64,000 bases of DNA, from contig NZ_JOFV01000005.1 in assembly GCF_000718325.1 (NCBI RefSeq), positions 1 to 64,000 on the forward strand, read 5' to 3'. The notes beneath the pieces are model-generated. The model was given only the letters and a program-made list of their open reading frames with translations, was not told where the DNA came from and made no database searches. Numbering within the stretch: position 1 is the stretch's first letter; each line of letters starts with the position of its first letter. Shown in pieces: positions 58,087-64,000 of this stretch. Made by a program: the position numbers and the translations under genes. This stretch comes from Oerskovia turbata (lineage in GTDB: Bacteria; Actinomycetota; Actinomycetes; Actinomycetales; Cellulomonadaceae).

Positions 58087-59637
58087 ATGGCCAGCGAGAG
58101 CAACATCCTCGAGATGCGGGGGATCACCAAGGAGTTCCCCGGCGTCAAGGCCCTGCAGGACGTCACGCTGGACGTGCGCCGGGGCGAGGTCCACGCGATC
58201 TGCGGGGAGAACGGGGCCGGGAAGTCGACCCTGATGAAGGTGCTGTCGGGCGTCTACCCGCACGGCACCTACGACGGCACGATCGTCATGGACGGCGAGA
58301 CGTGCGAGTTCAGGACCATCCGCGACAGCGAGGCTCGCGGGATCGTCATCATCCACCAGGAGCTGGCGCTCGTCCCGCACCTGTCGATCGCGGAGAACAT
58401 CTTTCTCGGCAACGAGAAGGCCTCCGCCGGGATCGTCGACTGGCACCGCACCACGAGCGAGGCCGCGGCCCTGCTCGCGCGCGTCGGCCTGTCCGAGAAC
58501 CCGGCGACCAAGTCGATGGACATCGGCGTCGGCAAGCAGCAGCTCGTCGAGATCGCCAAGGCGCTGTCCAAGCGCGTGGACCTGCTCATCCTCGACGAGC
58601 CCACCGCGGCGCTCAACGACGAGGACAGCGCCCACCTGCTCAAGCTCATCGACGAGTTCCGCAGCCACGGGATCACCTGCATCATCATCAGCCACAAGCT
58701 CAACGAGATCGCCGCGATCGCCGACCGCGTGACGATCATCCGCGACGGCGCGACGATCGAGACCCTCGACCTGCACGGCACCGAGCCCGTGACCGAGGAC
58801 CGCATCATCCGCAGCATGGTCGGGCGCTCGCTCGACAGTCGCTTCCCGGAGCACGAGCCGACCATCGGCGACGAGGTGCTGCGCATCGAGGACTGGACCG
58901 TGCACCACCCGATCGACACCGAGCGCGTCGTCGTCGACCACGTGAGCCTGCACGTGCGCGCCGGTGAGATCGTCGGCATGGCCGGGCTCATGGGGGCCGG
59001 ACGCACCGAGCTCGCGATGAGCGTGTTCGGACACTCCTACGGCGCGAAGATCTCCGGGACCGTCTACAAGAACGGCACGCCCATCAGGACGCGCAGCGTC
59101 TCCGAAGCCATCGGCCACGGGCTCGCATACGCGACCGAGGACCGCAAGCGGTACGGCCTCAACCTCATCCAGACCATCCGTGAGAACGTCTCGGCCTCCG
59201 CGCTCGGCAAGGTGTCCCGCTGGGGCGTCGTCGACTCGCAGGCCGAGACCCAGGTCGCCGAGCGCTACCGCACGGACTTCCGGATCAAGGCGCCCACCGT
59301 CGAGGCGATCGCCGGGAAGCTCTCGGGCGGGAACCAGCAGAAGGTCGTCCTGTCGAAGTGGGTGTACTCCGACCCGGACGTCCTCATCCTCGACGAGCCC
59401 ACGCGTGGCATCGACGTGGGCGCCAAGTACGAGATCTACGCGATCATCAACGCACTCGCCGACGCGGGCAAGGCCGTCGTCGTCATCTCCTCCGAGCTCC
59501 CCGAGCTCATCGGCCTGTGCGACCGTGTCTACGCGATGAGCCAGGGCCGGATCACCGGCGAGGTCGCGCGCGCGGACGCCACCCAAGAAGCACTGATGCA
59601 CTACATGACCATGGACAAGGGAGTCGACGTCCGATGA
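58087..59637 (+). CDS. mmsA: Sugar ABC transporter ATP-binding protein, two-domain (MmsA/GguA-like)
   Basis: 516 residues with two ATPase domains. Domain 1: Walker [10 protein letters not shown], signature-like [10 protein letters not shown], Walker [12 protein letters not shown]. Domain 2 (from about 270): a degraded Walker A (GLMGAGRTE), signature LSGGNQQKV, Walker [12 protein letters not shown]. This uneven pattern is normal for ribose/xylose-type CUT2 ATPases. GAGGAGC is six bases before ATG 58087. The stop overlaps the permease start (ATGA). Confidence 0.93.
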   Translation: MASESNILEMRGITKEFPGVKALQDVTLDVRRGEVHAICGENGAGKSTLMKVLSGVYPHGTYDGTIVMDGETCEFRTIRDSEARGIVIIHQELALVPHLSIAENIFLGNEKASAGIVDWHRTTSEAAALLARVGLSENPATKSMDIGVGKQQLVEIAKALSKRVDLLILDEPTAALNDEDSAHLLKLIDEFRSHGITCIIISHKLNEIAAIADRVTIIRDGATIETLDLHGTEPVTEDRIIRSMVGRSLDSRFPEHEPTIGDEVLRIEDWTVHHPIDTERVVVDHVSLHVRAGEIVGMAGLMGAGRTELAMSVFGHSYGAKISGTVYKNGTPIRTRSVSEAIGHGLAYATEDRKRYGLNLIQTIRENVSASALGKVSRWGVVDSQAETQVAERYRTDFRIKAPTVEAIAGKLSGGNQQKVVLSKWVYSDPDVLILDEPTRGIDVGAKYEIYAIINALADAGKAVVVISSELPELIGLCDRVYAMSQGRITGEVARADATQEALMHYMTMDKGVDVR

Positions 59638-60806
59638 ACGCCGTCAGGGAATACCTCGGCCGCAACGTCCGCCAGTACGGCATCGTCGCGGCACTGCTCG
59701 TGATCGTCCTGCTCTTCCAGGTCCTCACCGACGGGCGCCTGCTCTACCCGAACAACGTCGCGAGCCTCATCCAGCAGAACGCGTACGTGATGATCCTCGC
59801 GATCGGCATGGTCATGGTGATCGTCGCCGGGCACATCGACCTGTCGGTCGGCTCGGTCGTCGCGTTCGTCGGCGGGCTGTGCGCCATCATGATGAGCCAG
59901 TGGGAGCTGCCGTGGCTGCTCGCCGTGGTCCTGTCCCTCGGGGTCGGGGCGCTCGTCGGGATGTGGCAGGGCTTCTGGGTCGCCTACGTCGGGATACCGG
60001 CGTTCATCGTGACGCTCGCGGGCATGCTCATCTTCCGCGGCCTCGCGATCGTCCTGGTCGGCACCACGGTCGCGGGCCTGCCCAGCGGCTTCATCGCGAT
60101 CAGCAACGGGTCGGTACCCAACTGGTTCGGGTTCGTCGGGAACCTCGACGTCGTGACGCTCGCGATCGGCGGCATCGGCATCGTGGCGTTCGCCGTGGCG
60201 CAGTGGCGCTCGCGGACGTCGCTGCGTCGCCACGAGCTCGCGGTCGAGCCGCTGCCCGCGTTCGTCGTCAAGATCGTCCTGGCCGCGGTCCTGATCGGGG
60301 TCGTGACGTACTGGCTGTCGCTCAGCTCGGGCGGGACGCCGGTCGTGCTGCTCATCGTGGGCATCCTCATCATCGCGTACTCGTTCGTCCTGAACCGCAG
60401 CGTGTTCGGCCGCCACATCTACGCGATCGGCGGCAACCGCCACGCGGCCGTGCTGTCGGGCGTCAACTCGCGCCGGGTCGACTTCGGCATCTTCGTCAAC
60501 ATGGGCGTCCTGGCCGCGGTCGCGGCCGTCATCACGACCTCGCGTGCCGGTGCGGGTGTGGCTGCGGCAGGCATGAACTACGAGCTCGACGCCATCGCCG
60601 CGTGCTTCATCGGCGGCACCGCGGTCGCGGGCGGCGTGGGCCGCGTGTCCGGCGCCATGATCGGTGCGCTCATCATGGGCGTGCTCAACATGGGCCTGTC
60701 GATCATGGCCGTCGACGCCGCCTGGCAGCAGGCGATCAAGGGCCTCGTGCTGCTCCTCGCGGTCGCGTTCGACCTGCTGAGCAAGAGGCGCGCCGCGCTC
60801 TCCTGA
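59634..60806 (+). CDS. gguB: Sugar ABC transporter permease (GguB/XylH-like)
   Basis: A 390-residue membrane protein with about ten to twelve helices. The CUT2 permease signature appears as [20 protein letters not shown], and [15 protein letters not shown] is the coupling loop contacting the ATPase. Near the end, [21 protein letters not shown] is conserved. It overlaps the ATPase gene by four bases and completes the binding protein-ATPase-permease set. Close homologues carry xylose or several monosaccharides. Confidence 0.92.
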   Translation: MNAVREYLGRNVRQYGIVAALLVIVLLFQVLTDGRLLYPNNVASLIQQNAYVMILAIGMVMVIVAGHIDLSVGSVVAFVGGLCAIMMSQWELPWLLAVVLSLGVGALVGMWQGFWVAYVGIPAFIVTLAGMLIFRGLAIVLVGTTVAGLPSGFIAISNGSVPNWFGFVGNLDVVTLAIGGIGIVAFAVAQWRSRTSLRRHELAVEPLPAFVVKIVLAAVLIGVVTYWLSLSSGGTPVVLLIVGILIIAYSFVLNRSVFGRHIYAIGGNRHAAVLSGVNSRRVDFGIFVNMGVLAAVAAVITTSRAGAGVAAAGMNYELDAIAACFIGGTAVAGGVGRVSGAMIGALIMGVLNMGLSIMAVDAAWQQAIKGLVLLLAVAFDLLSKRRAALS

Positions 60807-60823
60807 GCCGGCGACCAGGAGGT

Positions 60824-60859
60824 GACGCGGGGGGAGGGCGCACACCCTCTCCCCGCGTC
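60824..60859 (+). terminator. Terminator of the sugar importer operon
   Basis: 15-base arms 60824-60838 (GACGCGGGGGGAGGG) and 60845-60859; the one mismatch is a G.U wobble in plus-strand RNA. Loop CGCACA. It lies 18 bases after the permease stop. Confidence 0.75.
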
Positions 60860-60961
60860 GCCGAGGGTGACGCTCCGCTCTGCCGAGGGTGACGCCGGGC
60901 CCCGCCGAGGGTGACGCTCCGCTCTGCCGAGGGTGACCCTCCGCTCTGCCGAGGGTGACGT
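60860..60961. repeat. 22-bp tandem repeat, about 4.6 copies
   Basis: Unit GCCGAGGGTGACGCTCCGCT plus CT. Copies start at 60860, 60882, 60904 and 60926, with a partial copy from 60948. Copies 1 and 3 are identical, copy 4 differs by one base, and copy 2 differs in its second half. It is noncoding, between the importer terminator and the glyA promoter. The function is unknown; copy number may vary between strains. Confidence 0.85.
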
Positions 60962-61044
60962 ACCCGCCCGACGTGCGCTCCGTCGTCGGGCAGGAGGGCG
61001 ACGCGGCGTGACGCCCGCCACTGCCGCCCCGCACGGACGTGGGC

Positions 61045-61185
61045 TAGGATCGTGCACGTCGCGACTGGCGCACCCGCGCCCCGCACGCCGCCCCTCGGGG
61101 AGGCCGCGGGACGGACGGGGATGGTGGATCACCACCGGGGAGCGGCATGCTGTGTAGACGACGGGTCGTTCGCCTGGGCCCCGGG
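61045..61185 (+). ncRNA. ZTP riboswitch (pfl motif) upstream of glyA
   Basis: After a TAGGAT -10 box (61045-61050) the aptamer shows GTCGCGACTGGCGC, a long variable GC-rich arm, then GGTGGATCACCACCGGGGAG, a linker, and CGCCTGGGC as the 3' pseudoknot element. The order and sequences match the ZTP class and the purH copy in this window, but the first domain is about 50 bases longer. glyA is a classic ZTP target. A hairpin with arms GCGTGCCC (61202-61209) and GGGCACGC (61215-61222) follows and may be the expression platform. Confidence 0.88.
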
Positions 61186-61201
61186 TCGCCCCCTGTGGGG
61201 A

Positions 61202-61222
61202 GCGTGCCCGGACGGGGCACGC
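61202..61222 (+). promoter_or_regulatory. Hairpin after the glyA ZTP aptamer
   Basis: 8-base arms GCGTGCCC and GGGCACGC with a 5-base loop, 17 bases after the pseudoknot element and 43 bases before the glyA start. It is placed as a terminator or anti-translation stem would be. No T tract follows. Confidence 0.5.
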
Positions 61223-61265
61223 CCTCCCGCGAGACCGTCATCCGCAGACGCACCCAAGGAGACGC

Positions 61266-62549
61266 ATGAGCGCTCAGCCGAACGTCCTGAACCAGTCCCT
61301 GCTCGAGGTGGACCCGGAGATCGCCGCGGTCCTCGACGGGGAGCTCGCGCGCCAGCGCGACACCCTCGAGATGATCGCCTCGGAGAACTTCGTGCCGCGC
61401 GCGGTCCTGCAGGCGCAGGGCTCCGTCCTCACGAACAAGTACGCCGAGGGCTACCCGGGCCGCCGCTACTACGGCGGCTGCGAGCAGGTCGACATCGCCG
61501 AGAACCTCGCGATCGCCCGCGCCAAGTCGCTGTTCGGTGCCGAGCACGTCAACGTCCAGCCGCACTCGGGCGCGACCGCGAACGCGGCCGTCCTGCACGC
61601 CCTCATCAACAAGGGCGACAAGATCCTCGGCCTCGAGCTGGCGCACGGCGGCCACCTCACGCACGGCATGAAGATCAACTTCTCGGGCAAGCTGTACGAC
61701 GTCTCGGCGTACGGCGTCGACCCGCAGTCGTACCGGATCGAGATGGACGAGGTCCGCAAGACGGCCCTCGAGACCCGCCCCGACGTGATCATCGCCGGCT
61801 GGTCCGCCTACCCGCGCCACATCGACTTCGCGGCGTTCCGTGAGATCGCGGACGAGGTCGGTGCCAAGCTCTGGGTCGACATGGCGCACTTCGCGGGCCT
61901 CGTCGCCGCGGGCCTGCACCCGTCCCCGGTGCCGTACGCCGACGTCGTGTCCTCGACGGTCCACAAGACCATCGGCGGCCCGCGCTCGGGCTTCATCCTC
62001 TCCAAGGAGGAATACGCGAAGAAGATCGACTCGGCCGTGTTCCCGGGTCAGCAGGGCGGACCGCTCATGCACGTCGTGGCCGCGAAGGCCGTGTCGTTCA
62101 AGATCGCCGCCTCGGACGACTTCAAGGACCGTCAGGAGCGCACGCTGCGCGGCGCGAGCATCATCGCGGACCGCCTGGCCCAGCCCGACGTCGCCGAGAA
62201 GGGCGTCTCGGTCCTCACGGGTGGCACCGACGTGCACCTGGTCCTCGTGGACCTGCGTCACTCCGAGCTCGACGGCCAGCAGGCCGAGGACCTCCTGCAC
62301 GCAGTGGGCATCACGGTGAACCGCAACGCTGTGCCGTTCGACCCGCGCCCCCCGCGCGTCACGTCGGGCCTGCGCATCGGTACGCCCGCGCTCGCGACCC
62401 GTGGCTTCGGGGACGCCGAGTTCGCGGAGGTCGCCGAGATCATCGCGGCTGCCCTCAAGGCCGGTGCCGGCGCGGACGTCGAGGGCCTGAGCGCTCGCGT
62501 GCGCAAGCTGACGTCCGACTTCCCGCTGTACCCGGGACTGTCGCAGTAA
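61266..62549 (+). CDS. glyA: Serine hydroxymethyltransferase
   Basis: A 427-residue PLP enzyme that makes glycine and 5,10-methylene-THF from serine and THF. Family segments: [48 protein letters not shown], and the PLP lysine in [19 protein letters not shown] is four bases before ATG 61266. It is preceded by a ZTP riboswitch and followed by folD, whose enzyme uses the methylene-THF, so the pair replenishes 10-formyl-THF. Confidence 0.96.
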   Translation: MSAQPNVLNQSLLEVDPEIAAVLDGELARQRDTLEMIASENFVPRAVLQAQGSVLTNKYAEGYPGRRYYGGCEQVDIAENLAIARAKSLFGAEHVNVQPHSGATANAAVLHALINKGDKILGLELAHGGHLTHGMKINFSGKLYDVSAYGVDPQSYRIEMDEVRKTALETRPDVIIAGWSAYPRHIDFAAFREIADEVGAKLWVDMAHFAGLVAAGLHPSPVPYADVVSSTVHKTIGGPRSGFILSKEEYAKKIDSAVFPGQQGGPLMHVVAAKAVSFKIAASDDFKDRQERTLRGASIIADRLAQPDVAEKGVSVLTGGTDVHLVLVDLRHSELDGQQAEDLLHAVGITVNRNAVPFDPRPPRVTSGLRIGTPALATRGFGDAEFAEVAEIIAAALKAGAGADVEGLSARVRKLTSDFPLYPGLSQ

Positions 62550-62558
62550 ACCCGTGAC

Positions 62559-62623
62559 CCGCTGAGTGCGGAGTAGTTGTCGCGGATCCGGCCGATCCAC
62601 GACAACTACTCCGCACTCAGCGG
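62559..62623 (+). repeat. Long hairpin, class with CCGCTGAGTGCGGAG arms, between glyA and folD
   Basis: Arms 62559-62588 and 62594-62623 are 30 bases long with 29 matches, loop CGGCC. The outer 16 bases equal those of the hairpin at 45216-45280; the inner half differs. It begins nine bases after the glyA stop. Since folD follows in the same direction after 34 bases, it may reduce readthrough from glyA or stabilise its mRNA. Confidence 0.85.
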
Positions 62624-62657
62624 TCTGTTCAGCCCCGCCAGAACCTGAGGAGCCCCC

Positions 62658-63548
62658 ATGACCGCGCAGATCCTGGACGGCAAGGCCACCGCCGCCGCCA
62701 TCAAGGCCGAGCTCACGACCCGTCTCGCCGTCCTCGCCGAGCACGGCGTCGTGCCGGGACTCGGCACCCTCCTGGTCGGCGACGACCCGGGCTCGCAGTG
62801 GTACGTCGCGGGCAAGCACCGCGACTGCGCCGAGATCGGGCTCTCCTCGATCCGCGAGGACCTGCCCGCCGAGGCCACGCAGGAGGAGATCGAGGCCGCG
62901 GTCCGCCGCCTCAACGAGGACCCCGCGTGCACCGGGTACATCGTGCAGCTCCCGCTCCCGAAGGGCATCGACACCCACCGCATCCTCGAGCTCATCGATC
63001 CCGACAAGGATGCCGACGGGCTGCACCCGACCAACCTCGGCCGCCTCGTGCTGCGCGTCAACGAGGAGGTCACGTCGCCGCTGCCGTGCACGCCGCGCGG
63101 GATCATCGAGCTCATCGAGCGCCACGGCGTCTCGCTCGCGGGGAAGGAGGTCGTGGTCGTGGGGCGCGGGGTGACCGTGGGCCGCTCGATCGGCCTGCTC
63201 CTCACGCGCCGCGCCGTCAACGCGACGGTCACGCTCACGCACACGGGCACCCAGGACCTGGCCGCACTCGTCCGCCGGGCCGACGTCGTCGTCGCGGCCG
63301 CGGGCGTCAAGGGCATCATCACGCGCGACATGGTCAAGCCGGGCGCGGTCGTGATCGACGTGGGCGTCTCGCGCGAGGTCGACGAGGAGACCGGCAGGAG
63401 CCGTGTCGTGGGCGACGCCGACCCGGCCGTGGCCGAGGTCGCGGGCTGGATCTCGCCTAACCCGGGTGGTGTCGGGCCCATGACGCGCGCGATGCTCCTC
63501 GCGAACGTCGTGGACTCGGCCGAGCGGGCTGCGGGCATCGCTCGCTGA
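62658..63548 (+). CDS. folD: Methylenetetrahydrofolate dehydrogenase/cyclohydrolase
   Basis: 296 residues, bifunctional, turning 5,10-methylene-THF into 10-formyl-THF with NADP. It shows the catalytic Lys region [24 protein letters not shown], the NADP loop [16 protein letters not shown] and [20 protein letters not shown] stands about seven bases before ATG 62658. It belongs with glyA functionally but is separated from it by a long hairpin. Confidence 0.95.
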   Translation: MTAQILDGKATAAAIKAELTTRLAVLAEHGVVPGLGTLLVGDDPGSQWYVAGKHRDCAEIGLSSIREDLPAEATQEEIEAAVRRLNEDPACTGYIVQLPLPKGIDTHRILELIDPDKDADGLHPTNLGRLVLRVNEEVTSPLPCTPRGIIELIERHGVSLAGKEVVVVGRGVTVGRSIGLLLTRRAVNATVTLTHTGTQDLAALVRRADVVVAAAGVKGIITRDMVKPGAVVIDVGVSREVDEETGRSRVVGDADPAVAEVAGWISPNPGGVGPMTRAMLLANVVDSAERAAGIAR

Positions 63549-63566
63549 GCCCTTCGTGCGCCAGCC

Positions 63567-63608
63567 TGTCAGAACGAGCGTGAGGTACAGGCCACGCTCG
63601 TTCTGACA
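63567..63608 (+). repeat. Long hairpin, class with TGTCAGAACGAGCGTG arms, after folD
   Basis: Perfect 16-base arms TGTCAGAACGAGCGTG (63567-63582) and its complement (63593-63608), loop of 10 bases. Same arms as the hairpin after purN at 26481-26528, but a different loop. It likely terminates folD. Confidence 0.82.
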
Positions 63609-63697
63609 ACGTGCGGTGGGCGCGGGCAGCGGGGGCGTGACCAGGCTCTCGTCGCCCGGTTTTCGTCCCTGTGGGTGGCGTGGGGTTTGATGGCCGG

Positions 63698-64000
63698 GTG
63701 CTGACGATCGCTACTGCCAACGTGAATGGGATCCGCGCTGCCTACCGCCGGGGGATGGGCGCCTGGGTCGCGTCGCGCACCCCCGACGTCATGCTCCTGC
63801 AGGAGGTCCGCGCCCCCGACGAGATCCTGAACGAGCTCGTCGGCGACGACTGGCACGTCGCGCACCAGGCGTGCGACATCAAGGGCCGGGCCGGTGTCGC
63901 GGTCGTGTCGCGGCTGCCTGTGACGGCAGTGCGCGTCGGGCTGGGCACGGGCGAGCCGGAGCCCCCGGTCGACACGGGCCGCTGGGTCGAGGCCGACCTC
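63698..64000 (+). CDS. xthA: Exodeoxyribonuclease III (partial, runs past the window)
   Basis: The first 101 codons of an exonuclease III/AP endonuclease: LTIATANVNGIRAAYRRGM with the Asn ligands and MLLQEVRAPDE with the metal-binding Glu are the family's first two motifs. It repairs abasic sites. GTG 63698 is used because the family starts directly before the TANVNG strand; TTTGAT lies six bases upstream, so the mRNA may be leaderless. Confidence 0.88.
   Translation, partial: MLTIATANVNGIRAAYRRGMGAWVASRTPDVMLLQEVRAPDEILNELVGDDWHVAHQACDIKGRAGVAVVSRLPVTAVRVGLGTGEPEPPVDTGRWVEADL

Noticed and set aside
60860..60961. CRISPR array
   Set aside because: The units are contiguous 22-bp repeats without spacers, and no cas gene is present.

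Overview
The window is high-GC DNA (roughly 70% or more by eye) with densely packed genes and many short intergenic hairpins. Gene content and order point to an actinobacterium of the Micrococcales, most likely near Cellulomonas, Oerskovia or Cellulosimicrobium. The clues are the sucCD-DUF6350-purN-purH block, a eukaryote-type NADP isocitrate dehydrogenase, a DUF3017 protein, 4Fe-4S APS reductase with a ferredoxin-type sulfite reductase, frequent leaderless-looking starts, and secreted starch- and glucan-active enzymes. The genus is inference. No rRNA, tRNA, insertion sequence, prophage or CRISPR array was seen.

Layout. 1-118 is the end of an unrecognised gene. 245-10063 (minus) is a sulfur-assimilation block: a poly-cysteine leader peptide, cysI, cysH, cysD, cysN, then after a large hairpin a NitT/TauT-type ABC importer (ssuABC-like), then a fused sirohaem synthase that makes the sulfite reductase cofactor. 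10235-14688 holds two small membrane proteins, an acetyltransferase and PcrA helicase. 14685-21174 is an ebg-type cassette (LacI-family regulator, beta-galactosidase large and small subunits, APC permease) with two identical operator palindromes. 21400-35019 is central metabolism: sucCD, purN, purH (behind a ZTP riboswitch), icd and mdh, with a ferredoxin reductase-like flavoprotein, DUF3017, DUF6350, an aquaporin and a decayed SRPBCC gene in between.

35172-45202 carries a giant asymmetric ABC exporter and a 2053-residue secreted enzyme with two GH13 domains under a MalR-like operator. 45292-49474 holds an aldo/keto reductase divergent from a MocR-type regulator, purU and an acetyltransferase. 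49532-54060 (minus) is a four-gene operon: BcsA-like glycosyltransferase, STAS protein, GH26 and GH16 hydrolases. It looks like an exopolysaccharide synthesis and processing unit and is the least familiar system here. 54438-60806 is a sugar import locus: a ROK regulator plus a lone ABC ATPase, divergent from a complete ChvE/MmsA/GguB-like importer. 61045-64000 holds a second ZTP riboswitch, glyA, folD and the start of exonuclease III.

Regulatory DNA is the richest part of the window: a cysteine attenuator, two ZTP riboswitches, a palindrome shared by sucC and icd, repeated -10-to-start spacings of 6-7 bases implying leaderless mRNAs, and families of long intergenic hairpins that reuse the same arm sequences.
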